Source: a virus. Taken from it: a DNA stretch of 64,000 nucleotides. Below the pieces are notes generated by a model that saw only the letters and a list, made by a program, of their open reading frames with translations, had not been told where the DNA came from and ran no database searches. The position numbers were made by a program, and so were the translations under genes. The stretch covers positions 62,001 through 126,000 of the IMG/VR virus record IMGVR_UViG_3300042923_001106; one strand, 5' to 3'. This document shows positions 1-7,350 of this stretch, one piece after another; the stretch's first letter is position 1; every line of letters begins with the position of its first letter.

Positions 1-1
1 A

Positions 2-52
2 GAGTATTATGAAAGAGTTTTTGATTTGATTCAAAAGGCAAAAGGGGATTAG
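2..52 (+). CDS. C-terminal end of an unknown gene (partial)
   Basis: An open frame enters from the left edge and ends at TAG (50-52), encoding 16 residues that end in KAKGD. The next gene starts 2 bases later, so the two are probably cotranscribed. Too little is left to name a function. Confidence 0.45.
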   Translation, partial: EYYERVFDLIQKAKGD

Positions 53-53
53 T

Positions 54-545
54 ATGAACTTTCTTGAACAGTTGGCGAATGAGTGGTACTCGTATACGGA
101 TCATTTTGTTCGCAATAATATTAAGTTTGATAAGCGTCCAAATGGAGGCTACAATGGAGAAATTGATGTAATAGCATTTAATTATAAGGAAAATCAACTA
201 ATTCACATTGAAGCTTCTATGGATGCTAATCAAAATGAAAAACGAGTTATTGGCTTCAATAAGAAATTCCGTTTAACATTAGGGGAATACAACGAACTGT
301 TGAAAACCGAGGCTACGAATATAAAGAAAATTGCAATAGTAGGCATATCGAAAACAGCAATTGATTTTGGAAACGGAATTCAGCATATTACTGTACCTGA
401 TTTTGTAAACAATATAACGAATAGAATTAAGAACATTGATCCAATGAAAGCAGCAATTCCAGAAGGCTTCCCGTTGATGAGAGCAATCCAATTTTCAAAT
501 TATTATATAAATAAAACAAAGGATGAAATTATCGTTAGGCAATGA
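54..545 (+). CDS. PD-(D/E)XK nuclease-like protein
   Basis: A 163-residue protein with an ATG start 2 bases after the upstream stop. Residues about 35-55 contain GEIDVIAFN followed by IHIEAS, which resembles the E...D...ExK core of restriction-endonuclease-fold nucleases. The expected Lys after the second acid is Ser here, so catalysis is uncertain. This order (acid, strand, acid) is typical of Mrr/VRR-like proteins. Two toxin-type genes follow, which would fit a defence or stability role. The fold assignment is an inference from motif shape only. Confidence 0.45.
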   Translation: MNFLEQLANEWYSYTDHFVRNNIKFDKRPNGGYNGEIDVIAFNYKENQLIHIEASMDANQNEKRVIGFNKKFRLTLGEYNELLKTEATNIKKIAIVGISKTAIDFGNGIQHITVPDFVNNITNRIKNIDPMKAAIPEGFPLMRAIQFSNYYINKTKDEIIVRQ

Positions 546-594
546 AATGGTTATTTTATGAATCGAGAAAGGACTATAGAAAGGGGGAAATAAG

Positions 595-1155
595 TTGTCT
601 TACAATTTTAACAGAATAATCAGGTATGTAGCTGGAAATATTGTATTACATTATGATAAGAGGTCTGATAAAAAACGTCCCTATCTAATAATTTCTAACA
701 ATTCTGCGGCGATTGACGGGTACTCTGATTATATCGTTCTACCGATCACGTCAAAAAATAAGCGAAAGAAGAAATTTATGATTGAAGTAGATCATGAATC
801 TTGTGGACTAAAAGAACCAAGTTTCATAAAGGGCAATAAACCTGATGTTATAACTCAGGATGGAATAATTAAATTGATCGGAAATGTTGACTCTGTAATA
901 TTGGAACAATCTAAAGAAGCCCTTGAAGATTGCATTAAAGACGAATCAATGAGCAGATACAAGGAGTCCTTTATGTACTGGATTAAAGCCTATAATGTTG
1001 CATACAGGTTGTCCTACACATTATCGGATGCAACAAATGGTATGAAGGATGAATTCCACACCTCGATAGGCAGATTTATTTTTGAGAATAAGTCAGTTTT
1101 AAAAATATCTTTGAATCCTGAATATCTCGATATATTAAAAATAAGAATTGAATAA
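595..1155 (+). CDS. PemK/MazF-family toxin-like protein
   Basis: A 186-residue protein with a TTG start after a strong purine-rich ribosome binding site (AAGGGGGAA). The N-terminal half matches the MazF/PemK barrel: GNIVLHYD, then KKRPYLIISNN, then IVLPITSKN and a late IIKLIGNVD strand. MazF proteins cut single-stranded RNA at short sequences. About 70 extra C-terminal residues make it longer than classical MazF (about 115 aa). No antitoxin-like gene is adjacent. Confidence 0.6.
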   Translation: MSYNFNRIIRYVAGNIVLHYDKRSDKKRPYLIISNNSAAIDGYSDYIVLPITSKNKRKKKFMIEVDHESCGLKEPSFIKGNKPDVITQDGIIKLIGNVDSVILEQSKEALEDCIKDESMSRYKESFMYWIKAYNVAYRLSYTLSDATNGMKDEFHTSIGRFIFENKSVLKISLNPEYLDILKIRIE

Positions 1156-1188
1156 AATGGTTCTTTTAATGGGAGGTTGAATTGAATA

Positions 1189-1473
1189 ATGATGAAACAC
1201 GATTTCATTAAGCAAGTTTTCACTAAGATCGAATCCAAAGGATTTACGGTATTTGAAGGGGAACAAAAATCTGAGGCAGTGCATGTAAAGGTTCTACATA
1301 ATCAAACGGCTCACTCGTATGATTTAAAACTCCAATTTAAGAATGATAACTACGATGGTTTTGAATTGGGTGGAGATCAGGAAGTTGAGCATGTAACTCG
1401 AAAAAATTACGAAACCTTTGATATAATGAATCAGATCGAATCGTCTATAAGGGAAGTTTTGTTTCGACGATAA
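1189..1473 (+). CDS. Hypothetical protein, 94 aa
   Basis: Starts at tandem ATG codons after GGGAGG. Residues 40-60 show alternating beta-strand-like hydrophobics, with a charged C-terminus. An intergenic ATAAAA...TTTTAAT motif precedes the ribosome binding site. No family recognised. Confidence 0.6.
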   Translation: MMKHDFIKQVFTKIESKGFTVFEGEQKSEAVHVKVLHNQTAHSYDLKLQFKNDNYDGFELGGDQEVEHVTRKNYETFDIMNQIESSIREVLFRR

Positions 1474-1510
1474 TAGGCATGTTATTTCTTAAAAATTTGG
1501 ACGTGATTCA

Positions 1511-1741
1511 GTGAGTAAATGCAATTATATATCTTTAAAAGATTTAATTAAAAAACTCATTCTCGATTCTCACGATGATGGTTATGTGCTTCTGTACGAT
1601 GGTGTTGAATGTATTGTACGTAGTTTTGATCGATTTATTTTAGATTATTGTGTAGACAAAGACTATTTCGCTCCATACTTCAGTTATTATATTGCCGAAG
1701 ACACAAAATACTTTGATGATTTTAAATGGAGATATGTATAA
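1511..1741 (+). CDS. Hypothetical protein, 76 aa
   Basis: GTG start with only a weak ribosome binding site. Rich in Tyr, Phe and Asp (for example YFAPYFSYY). It is the last plus-strand gene before a bidirectional terminator. Function unknown. Confidence 0.5.
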   Translation: MSKCNYISLKDLIKKLILDSHDDGYVLLYDGVECIVRSFDRFILDYCVDKDYFAPYFSYYIAEDTKYFDDFKWRYV

Positions 1742-1745
1742 ATAA

Positions 1746-1775
1746 AAAACCATGCTGCTTAAACGGCATGGTTTT
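1746..1775. terminator. Bidirectional terminator between convergent genes
   Basis: The arms AAAACCATGC and GCATGGTTTT form a perfect 10-bp stem with A-runs on one side and T-runs on the other, so it can stop transcription on both strands. The stop codon of the minus-strand rsfA-like gene lies in the loop. Confidence 0.85.
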
Positions 1776-2289
1776 GGTTTGTTCCATCGAGAATCCCAAG
1801 TTTACGGGCATTTTCAATTATTTTGAGCATGTTTTTAAAATCTTCATTTATCTTGATTTCCGGCTTATTTTCTAATTTTATCGTTAGTTCTTCATTTTCT
1901 TTTCTCAATTTATCGATTACATGCTCCATCAATTGTAAGGCTTCAAGAATGTCTGAGATGGGGATGAAATTGTTTTCAGTTACTGTTGGAATAGGATCTG
2001 CTTTAATTTTCGGTTTAACCGCAACAGTATTTTTTCGTTCCATTTTTGCCTCTTTAATCTCTTTCTCATAACGTTTTCTTACTTCGCTATTCCATCTGAA
2101 CCCAGCTGCTGCCGAAGTCCTTTCGAGGCGTTCTGCGACCTCCAAAAATGCCTTTAATTGTGTACTGCCATCTCTTATATGTTGAAGTACAGTTTCAGCT
2201 AAAAGTAAGTCGTCCTCTAAAGTCCATTGATCTTTTCTTTCCAATTGTTCCACCTCAACTTTTAAGTTATTGTTATCCAGTATATTCAT
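1759..2289 (-). CDS. RsfA-family prespore transcription factor
   Basis: A 176-residue protein. Residues about 20-75 ([19 protein letters not shown], then [18 protein letters not shown]) are a Myb/SANT-like DNA-binding domain characteristic of RsfA/YwfN, a sigma-F-dependent prespore regulator in Bacillus. The C-terminal third is a Leu/Lys/Glu coiled coil. It diverges from mazF over a 150-bp control region holding a shared 18-bp element and a LexA-type box. On a mobile element it could couple the element's genes to sporulation, which is an inference. Confidence 0.8.
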   Translation of the reverse strand: MNILDNNNLKVEVEQLERKDQWTLEDDLLLAETVLQHIRDGSTQLKAFLEVAERLERTSAAAGFRWNSEVRKRYEKEIKEAKMERKNTVAVKPKIKADPIPTVTENNFIPISDILEALQLMEHVIDKLRKENEELTIKLENKPEIKINEDFKNMLKIIENARKLGILDGTNQNHAV

Positions 2290-2311
2290 TTATGTGAACT
2301 ATATTCATTGG

Positions 2312-2329
2312 GACAAAATGTAGTTGACA
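2312..2329. promoter_or_regulatory. 18-bp element shared with 34,020 (inverted copy)
   Basis: GACAAAATGTAGTTGACA is found here and, as an exact reverse complement, at 34,020-34,037. A second GACAAAAT starts 14 bases downstream of the first. It lies 23 bp in front of the rsfA-like gene, and in both places the element points the same way relative to the nearest downstream gene. Candidate operator. Confidence 0.5.
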
Positions 2330-2339
2330 AAATTTAAAA

Positions 2340-2367
2340 TAGAACAAATGTTCTATTGTGTTATAAT
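2340..2367 (+). promoter_or_regulatory. LexA-type box next to the mazF -10 element
   Basis: TAGAACAAATGTTCTA (2340-2355) is an inverted repeat with the GAAC-N4-GTTC core of the Gram-positive LexA box. A consensus -10 TATAAT follows at 2362-2367. A repressor bound here would cover the -35 region of the mazF promoter, so SOS control of the toxin is a reasonable inference. Confidence 0.6.
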
Positions 2368-2439
2368 CATTTACACTATATAATAGGTACATGGATATAA
2401 ATAAATGATAATAATACTATTATACAAGGAGTCGATATT

Positions 2440-2853
2440 ATGGCGGTTGCAATGATGGAAAGAGCATCAATTAATATTCATCAAACTAACTTTACTGCAC
2501 CAAAAACAATCCATAGAGGCGATATCTATTTTGCGGATTTAGGCGATGGAAGAGGATCAATTCAAGGAGGAGTTCGGCCAGTACTTATTATTCAAAATGA
2601 TATTGGAAATCGATTCAGCCCTACCGTTATCATCGCGCCTATTACAGCTCAAATTCAAAAAGCGAAGCTGCCGACTCATGTAGTGCTATCGGCAATAAAG
2701 TATGGACTCGAAAGAGATTCTGTTGTACTGTTTGAGCAAATACAGACAATAAATAAGTCCGAACTTGGTGATAAGATTGCGCATATCAGTAGCCGAGACA
2801 TGAAGGAGATCATTCAAAGTGCAATGCAGATTAGTATTGGTTTGGTCCACTAA
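2440..2853 (+). CDS. mazF: MazF/PemK-family toxin (mRNA interferase)
   Basis: A 137-residue protein with an ATG start after AAGGAG. From residue about 26 it carries the classic MazF signature RGDIYFADL, then QGGVRPVLIIQND and VIIAPITAQIQKAKLPTHV; the last strand contains SVVLFEQIQTI. MazF is a ribosome-independent endoribonuclease. The roughly 25-residue N-terminal extension before RGDIYF is unusual. No MazE-type antitoxin is adjacent: upstream is the divergent rsfA-like gene and downstream a terminator-like hairpin. It may be an orphan host-type gene acquired by the element. Confidence 0.88.
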   Translation: MAVAMMERASINIHQTNFTAPKTIHRGDIYFADLGDGRGSIQGGVRPVLIIQNDIGNRFSPTVIIAPITAQIQKAKLPTHVVLSAIKYGLERDSVVLFEQIQTINKSELGDKIAHISSRDMKEIIQSAMQISIGLVH

Positions 2854-2887
2854 TAAAAAGGGATTGATCTGATATGTCGAGGATAAC

Positions 2888-2922
2888 TTAGCCTGATTGG
2901 TGTATGACACTGGTCAGGCTAA
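2888..2922 (+). terminator. Hairpin after mazF
   Basis: TTAGCCTGA and TCAGGCTAA form a 9-bp stem. It is followed by AAAATTATAA rather than a T-run, so termination on the plus strand is likely but not classical. Confidence 0.5.
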
Positions 2923-2946
2923 AATTATAAAACAGGAAATTTATAG

Positions 2947-2975
2947 TTGACTTAAATAAAATAAAAGTATATAAT
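2947..2975 (+). promoter_or_regulatory. Sigma-A type promoter for the long early run
   Basis: TTGACT (2947-2952), a 17-base spacer, then TATAAT (2970-2975). It sits about 70 bp in front of the first gene of the 3-9 kb run and is the best consensus promoter in the window. Confidence 0.75.
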
Positions 2976-3042
2976 AAAATTAATCAAAATCATATTACAT
3001 AAGATCAAATGAAACTATTATTTTTATTGGGTGGTGAAGAAG

Positions 3043-3258
3043 ATGAACACAATAATTGAACTTAAGAATGTGTGGATCAATAAGTCATCAACTAAAGAAG
3101 ATTTTTATTTCTGGAGTGCTCGGTATTTAAGTGGAAAGTACGGTGAGGATTATCAGAAAGCAGCGAGAGAAATTGGTGAAATGATTGTAGAACTTCAACT
3201 TACTCGAATCCAATCAAACAAGATTTGGGCAAAAGCGAAGGCGATGCATTCAAGATGA
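3043..3258 (+). CDS. Hypothetical protein, 71 aa
   Basis: The ATG at 3043 is chosen because GGGTGGTG sits 8-10 bases before it; in-frame GTG codons lie inside that ribosome binding site. Helical and charged, containing YFWSARYLSGKYG. First gene behind the 2.95-kb promoter. Unknown function. Confidence 0.6.
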   Translation: MNTIIELKNVWINKSSTKEDFYFWSARYLSGKYGEDYQKAAREIGEMIVELQLTRIQSNKIWAKAKAMHSR

Positions 3259-3289
3259 AATAATCCTTTCAATTGGGAGATGATGAAAC

Positions 3290-3481
3290 ATGGCAAAGAA
3301 ACCGAAATGCAAAGTGTGTGATCGTGAAATTGACACTAGAAAATACTCGCATTATAAATTCGGCCATGACTTCGTGTGTTATGTTGAAGCCACAGAGGAT
3401 TGCGTTGTTCAATACACTGGACAACATTTCAGAGAAAAGGGCGATGGATCTGGTCGTTTGAGTGGTGATGATTATGAGTAG
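3290..3481 (+). CDS. Small zinc-ribbon-like protein, 63 aa
   Basis: ATG follows GGGAGATGATGAAAC. The N-terminus has CKVCDRE, and further Cys residues lie at about 30 and 38, suggesting one zinc site. The stop codon overlaps the start of the next gene. Unknown phage protein. Confidence 0.6.
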   Translation: MAKKPKCKVCDREIDTRKYSHYKFGHDFVCYVEATEDCVVQYTGQHFREKGDGSGRLSGDDYE

Positions 3482-3803
3482 GATAACAATCAAGGAATAT
3501 AGAGCGTCCAAAGGCGGAGATTACGATTGTTATAAGTTATCTAACGGTCAAAAGTATTGGTTATGGCTAAAGGCTCCCTTTAGAGGTGGGGATGCGGCAC
3601 TTGTACATATAGTTACGGACGACGACAAAGAGGTTGGGACTGTGTTCCTAGAGAAAAACATCAGCAGCGTGAGGATGGGCTTTGAGGGAACAGGTAAATT
3701 AATTGAGGTTCCGATAACAGTAATGCAAGATGTTAGGCCGAATAAGAAGTATTACTTTGATAAGATTGTAAGAAACCTATTAATAAAGGAGATGAATCAT
3801 TGA
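3474..3803 (+). CDS. Hypothetical protein, 109 aa
   Basis: ATG 3474 is preferred because GAGTGGTGATGATT precedes it. It overlaps the upstream stop by 8 bases, so translation is coupled. Beta-rich, with KYWLWLKAPFRGGDAALVHI. The stop TGA overlaps the next TTG start. No family recognised. Confidence 0.6.
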   Translation: MSRITIKEYRASKGGDYDCYKLSNGQKYWLWLKAPFRGGDAALVHIVTDDDKEVGTVFLEKNISSVRMGFEGTGKLIEVPITVMQDVRPNKKYYFDKIVRNLLIKEMNH

Positions 3804-4225
3804 GCACACTTGAACAAGCAATAATCGTCGCTGCCGATGGGCATCAAGGTCAATATGATAAAGCCGGACTACCGTACATATTCCATCCATTACGAGTAAT
3901 GATGGCTTTAACCACCGAAGAAGAACAGATCGTTGGGGTATTGCACGATGTTCTAGAAGATACGGTTATTACAGAAGATAGGTTAAGGTACTTCGGATTT
4001 TCTGAATTGATTATCGAGGCTGTGAAAAGCGTGACAAGACGTGAAGGAGAAAGTTATTCAGTATTTATTCGTCGGTGTAAGGAAAATGAAATCGGTGTAA
4101 AAGTTAAGATCGTGGATCTGAAGGATAATATGAACATCTCTAGGATTCCCAATCCGTCTCAAGAAGACTTCAGACGGATTGAAAAATACAAAAAGGCACT
4201 AGCAATATTGCTTGACGAAGAATGA
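3800..4225 (+). CDS. HD-domain (p)ppGpp hydrolase-like protein
   Basis: A 141-residue protein with a TTG start in a TTGA overlap after AAAGGAGATG. The motifs HQGQYDKAGLPYIFHPLRVM and VGVLHDVLEDT are the metal-binding H...HD...D core of RelA/SpoT hydrolase and Mesh1-like proteins, followed by VKIVDLKDNM. The length fits a stand-alone alarmone hydrolase with no synthetase domain. It may remove (p)ppGpp or a related nucleotide during infection; the substrate is inferred from family. Confidence 0.75.
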   Translation: MSTLEQAIIVAADGHQGQYDKAGLPYIFHPLRVMMALTTEEEQIVGVLHDVLEDTVITEDRLRYFGFSELIIEAVKSVTRREGESYSVFIRRCKENEIGVKVKIVDLKDNMNISRIPNPSQEDFRRIEKYKKALAILLDEE

Positions 4226-4262
4226 AACGAATCTTTTATTGAGAGAGGATGAATAAAAAAAA

Positions 4263-4382
4263 ATGAAACTGAAATTCGTGCAAACTCCACATAATTCCAT
4301 TCGGGTATGGATGCTATTCGATGAGGATCATAAAGATGTAATGATAAAATCGAGAGAATTTAACTTTTTCCAATTCATCTGA
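4263..4382 (+). CDS. Small hypothetical protein, 39 aa
   Basis: ATG after GAGAGAGGATG with an A-rich spacer. The sequence begins MKLKFVQTPHN and has a beta-hairpin-like pattern. It fills an otherwise empty gap and follows the inter-gene motif at about 4222. Confidence 0.45.
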   Translation: MKLKFVQTPHNSIRVWMLFDEDHKDVMIKSREFNFFQFI

Positions 4383-4403
4383 ATATGGGGTGGATTTGAC
4401 AAA

Positions 4404-4505
4404 GTGGAAAGAGACATGTTTTCGTGGGAATTACCATTGTCGATAAAAGATTATATCAAGAAAAAATTCGCCCATTACCCAGATTGCCAAATCAATATAT
4501 TGTGA
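4404..4505 (+). CDS. Possible small peptide, 33 aa
   Basis: GTG start after GGGGTGGATTTGACAAA; an in-frame ATG lies four codons later. Ends in CQINIL. Weak evidence apart from the ribosome binding site and lack of overlap. Confidence 0.3.
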   Translation: MERDMFSWELPLSIKDYIKKKFAHYPDCQINIL

Positions 4506-4551
4506 TTAATATAAAAATGTGAGTTCAATTGAGAATGGGTGAGCTGGACGA

Positions 4552-4965
4552 ATGAACGCTAAGGGGTATCGTCACACGTTGGATGATTTAATTAAGGCAG
4601 AAGTTAAAAAAAGAAAACAAAACATCGTTAGCAATGCTTCTGTGCAAGGAGTTATGCAGGATTTGGCTGATTACTGCAAAATAACAACTGATGCAATTTA
4701 TAATTATAGAAAACATAAAGCCATTCCTCTATTAGCTATAGCTTACAGAATGGCTGAGTATTTTGGAGTAACTGTTTTGGAATTGTACCAAATCGAAAAT
4801 TACGAAACAGCTTTAGGCAAAAGAAATGAACAGGGAATAGGTAGAGGGAGGAAAAAAGAAGATTATAATAAGAATTGCAGAGAATGTGGTGAAATTGGTT
4901 ATGCGAAAGGCTTTTGTTTGAAGCACTATCAACAGCACAGAAGATTCAAATTAAATAAATTATGA
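4552..4965 (+). CDS. Helix-turn-helix protein with C-terminal zinc motif
   Basis: A 137-residue protein. Residues about 30-80 (DLADYCKITTDAIYNYRKH, then LLAIAYRMAEYFGVTVLELY) form an XRE-like helix-turn-helix. The C-terminus has CRECGEIGYAKGFCLKHYQQH, a CxxC...C..H..H zinc knot also found in the 26.3-kb protein. Probably a DNA-binding regulator. Confidence 0.65.
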   Translation: MNAKGYRHTLDDLIKAEVKKRKQNIVSNASVQGVMQDLADYCKITTDAIYNYRKHKAIPLLAIAYRMAEYFGVTVLELYQIENYETALGKRNEQGIGRGRKKEDYNKNCRECGEIGYAKGFCLKHYQQHRRFKLNKL

Positions 4966-5043
4966 TTCAAGTTGCGTCTATTATCAAAAATGCTAACAGA
5001 AGACGAACTAAATAAAATGAATATTTTAATGGGAGATGAAAAA

Positions 5044-5241
5044 ATGACAAAGCAAAATTATACACTGAAAAACGGTAAGTCAATAACTGTAGGTACTCAA
5101 AACTTCATAAATGGAACTATTCCAGTAATTATCAATGGGAATATGAAAATGAATCATACTATGGTTCAGGATTCAAATGGAGACCTAGGATTTTGGTGTG
5201 ACGGTGAGTTTGTATATTTTAGAGATTTAAGCAGTCAATGA
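5044..5241 (+). CDS. Hypothetical protein, 65 aa
   Basis: ATG 5044 follows GGGAGATGAAAAA and a copy of the inter-gene motif; the open frame continues upstream to 4972 but has no ribosome binding site there. Beta-rich, Asn/Gly-rich. Unknown. Confidence 0.55.
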   Translation: MTKQNYTLKNGKSITVGTQNFINGTIPVIINGNMKMNHTMVQDSNGDLGFWCDGEFVYFRDLSSQ

Positions 5242-5278
5242 ATGGATTCTTTTATAATCCAAGTGGAGGAGATATAGA

Positions 5279-5539
5279 ATGTCTGAGAAAAACCCTTTAA
5301 TTAGTCTATATGGCGATGATGCATTTAACTTAGTTTTAATAGAAGTGAAAGAGTTAGCAGTAAATTCAAATATTCCATTCGATAAAAAGTATGTTGATTT
5401 AGGAATATCATTCTTGATGATGAAGGCTAAGGATGCAATTGAAGGAAAGAGGAAGCGAGGTAGTTTACGCCAGTTAGTATGCGAAAGTTTCGGAGAAGCT
5501 GCTATGTTCAAATACAATGTTAATGATGGAGTATTATAA
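5279..5539 (+). CDS. Hypothetical protein, 86 aa
   Basis: ATG after TGGAGGAGATATAG. Predicted all-helical, with a basic segment KRKRGSLRQL at about residue 60. Unknown phage protein. Confidence 0.6.
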   Translation: MSEKNPLISLYGDDAFNLVLIEVKELAVNSNIPFDKKYVDLGISFLMMKAKDAIEGKRKRGSLRQLVCESFGEAAMFKYNVNDGVL

Positions 5540-5581
5540 GAGCAAATGAAAGAAGTATTTTAAGAGGTGATGAAACGAAAA

Positions 5582-5734
5582 ATGAAAAACGTAAAAGAAA
5601 TGAATCCTGCTGAACTTATTGATGAATTAGAGACACTTACATTGAAACGATGGAATGCAAACTACACAGAAGGCTATAGACTTGATAATCGGTTAAGAGA
5701 ACTTAGAATTGAAATGATGGAGAGAATGAAATAA
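5582..5734 (+). CDS. Small helical protein, 50 aa
   Basis: ATG follows AAGAGGTGATGAAACGAAA. The product is a charged helix rich in Glu, Arg and Met (RLRELRIEMMERMK). Its stop lies inside the inverted-repeat motif at 5726. Confidence 0.5.
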   Translation: MKNVKEMNPAELIDELETLTLKRWNANYTEGYRLDNRLRELRIEMMERMK

Positions 5735-5764
5735 GTCATTTATTTGGAAAGGTGAGTTATAAAT

Positions 5765-6157
5765 ATGAATGTTTACAAAAGCCTTGGAGAAATTGTGAGT
5801 GATTATAATGCGGGTGTCTACAAGAGTACGCTGCCTTATCCTACCGGCAGATTTAGAGAGGATCATGTCTTTGATGAAGACCAATCAATAAAATGGAATA
5901 AAGATGAGGTTGTAAGAAGAAATAGCGAATACGACCAGAAAAGAAATGAGTACCGTGCTGATAACAATAGATTAGATAAGTTACTCAAAGATGATGTAAC
6001 TTACAACTTGATTTATGATTTTGACTTGAATCAAGAACAGGCCGAATATACTTATGACATTGCATATACTGAAAAGCATTCTAGTATGACTGACGTATTC
6101 TATTATGCGGTTGAATTAGCAGAGTATTTTGTGAAAATGAAAGTACTTGAAAGATGA
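5765..6157 (+). CDS. Hypothetical protein, 130 aa
   Basis: ATG after GGAAAGGTGAG. Acidic, helical C-terminal half (FDLNQEQAEYTYDIAYTE, then YYAVELAEYFVKM). Unknown; overlaps no other real gene. Confidence 0.6.
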   Translation: MNVYKSLGEIVSDYNAGVYKSTLPYPTGRFREDHVFDEDQSIKWNKDEVVRRNSEYDQKRNEYRADNNRLDKLLKDDVTYNLIYDFDLNQEQAEYTYDIAYTEKHSSMTDVFYYAVELAEYFVKMKVLER

Positions 6158-6173
6158 TAAAAGAGCGATTTTA

Positions 6174-6473
6174 ATGGGAGGTGTGTTAGAGGATACGGAT
6201 TGCCCGATTGATTTTGATTATAACAGATGCTCTTCAAAGGACTTCGGTTTGCAGTGTGATACATGTGTTCATGCTCCAGAGTTTCAAATTTATCAGCACG
6301 GTCTAATGTGGGTTGTATCAGACGATAAATACATTGCAACCGGCAAGACAAGAGATGGAGCAATTGACAACTTCATTGAACTATTAAATAAAGAGTATGC
6401 TCGGTTGAAGCAAAAGGTCGATCAGGATATTCAAGAATCAAGAACGAAGCATCGGAAACTATGGAATTACTGA
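6174..6473 (+). CDS. Hypothetical protein with Cys cluster, about 99 aa
   Basis: Contains DCPIDFDYNRC, then CDTCVHAPEFQIY, suggesting a zinc site. The start is unclear: ATG 6174 lies upstream of GGGAGG, and GTG 6183 is only 2 bases after it. The inverted-repeat motif overlaps the start region, so translational control or a shifted start is possible. Confidence 0.5.
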   Translation: MGGVLEDTDCPIDFDYNRCSSKDFGLQCDTCVHAPEFQIYQHGLMWVVSDDKYIATGKTRDGAIDNFIELLNKEYARLKQKVDQDIQESRTKHRKLWNY

Positions 6474-6542
6474 GCAAATGAAAAAGCAATTTTATTTAAT
6501 AAAACTATTCAATATAAATTAATGAATAAAGAGGTGCGCTGC

Positions 6543-6839
6543 ATGACAATTATTCGTAAACGATTTATTGAACGAGACTATCTTTTTAAAAAGATCATGC
6601 TGAATAGCGAAGCAATTACGGAATCCATGGCCAATGAATTGTTGGACGACATGAAATGCCCATTTGCTGATTATACTTTTTATTTCATTCCCATTGGAGC
6701 AGGATGGAGAACGGAAATCAAAGATAACGATTCAGGAATGCTTGTGTCAGTAGCAAATATAACAGGATTTGCAAATGATTTTTATATTAAACAACTAATC
6801 GAACTTACAAAGAACAAACTCCAACAACAAATTGCGTGA
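6543..6839 (+). CDS. Hypothetical protein, 98 aa
   Basis: ATG 6543 follows AAAGAGGTGCGCTGC. A mixed alpha/beta protein with YTFYFIPIGAGWRTEI in the middle. Unknown. Confidence 0.6.
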   Translation: MTIIRKRFIERDYLFKKIMLNSEAITESMANELLDDMKCPFADYTFYFIPIGAGWRTEIKDNDSGMLVSVANITGFANDFYIKQLIELTKNKLQQQIA

Positions 6840-6850
6840 GGTGGATGTGT

Positions 6851-7033
6851 ATGAGTATAGTTGACTTCGCAAAGAACATTTTAAAGGTTCCTCTGAATTT
6901 CTACCAAGTAGAACTTCTTGAATTGCTGCAGATCAGCGGAGATAGTGCCTTTTACTCTTCGCGTCCACGCACACACGGCATGCTACTGATCCATGAGATT
7001 TACCAAAAATACAAGAACGCAGATTCAATGTAA
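6851..7033 (+). CDS. Small protein, 60 aa
   Basis: ATG 6851 follows GAGGTGGATGTGT. Residues 1-25 (IVDFAKNILKVPLNFYQVEL) faintly resemble the N-terminal segment of large terminases or helicases, and RPRTHGMLLIHEIY follows. It is far too short to be an enzyme; it may be a fragment. Confidence 0.5.
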   Translation: MSIVDFAKNILKVPLNFYQVELLELLQISGDSAFYSSRPRTHGMLLIHEIYQKYKNADSM

Positions 7034-7060
7034 TCTTCTGATAAGGAGAGGTTGGAGTCA

Positions 7061-7243
7061 GTGAGATGTAATGTATTCAGAAGATTAATGGATAGAATCA
7101 AGAGACAGAAGATACATGCTTCGGTAAATCGTATATGTGAAATTCAATCAGAGGAAATAAACTTGCTGAGGGCTGAGAACCAATTGCTAAAGAGAATGAT
7201 AGCAATGTTGGAGGAGGAAAATAAAAAAAAGAATAAAGACTAA
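7061..7243 (+). CDS. Small coiled-coil protein, 60 aa
   Basis: GTG 7061 is preferred because AAGGAGAGG lies 10 bases upstream. A basic N-terminus (FRRLMDRIKRQK) is followed by a Leu/Glu/Lys coiled coil. Last gene before the GTATAC repeat cluster. Confidence 0.5.
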   Translation: MRCNVFRRLMDRIKRQKIHASVNRICEIQSEEINLLRAENQLLKRMIAMLEEENKKKNKD

Positions 7244-7282
7244 GGTTACGGTTCATGTGCCAATAGTCCATAAGAGGCTCAG

Positions 7283-7346
7283 GTATACAAAAAGTATACG
7301 AGTATACAGTAGAATACCATTGATTTTATAAGGAGTGAAAGTATAC
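7283..7346. promoter_or_regulatory. GTATAC palindrome cluster
   Basis: GTATAC occurs at 7283, 7294, 7302 and 7341, with a near match GAATAC at 7312. The last copy lies between the ribosome binding site and the ATG of the ribbon-helix-helix gene. Short spaced palindromes of this kind are typical operators or centromere-like sites for ribbon-helix-helix proteins. Confidence 0.6.
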
Positions 7347-7350
7347 CTTT

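Noticed and set aside
2324-2367. TTGACA (2324) and TATAAT (2362) as one promoter for mazF
   Set aside because: The spacing is 32 bases, far from 16-18, so they cannot form one sigma-A promoter. Only the -10 with the LexA-type box is kept.
3273-3461. Alternative frames over the 3290 zinc-ribbon gene
   Set aside because: They overlap the frame with the proper ribosome binding site and Cys motif and lack their own signals.
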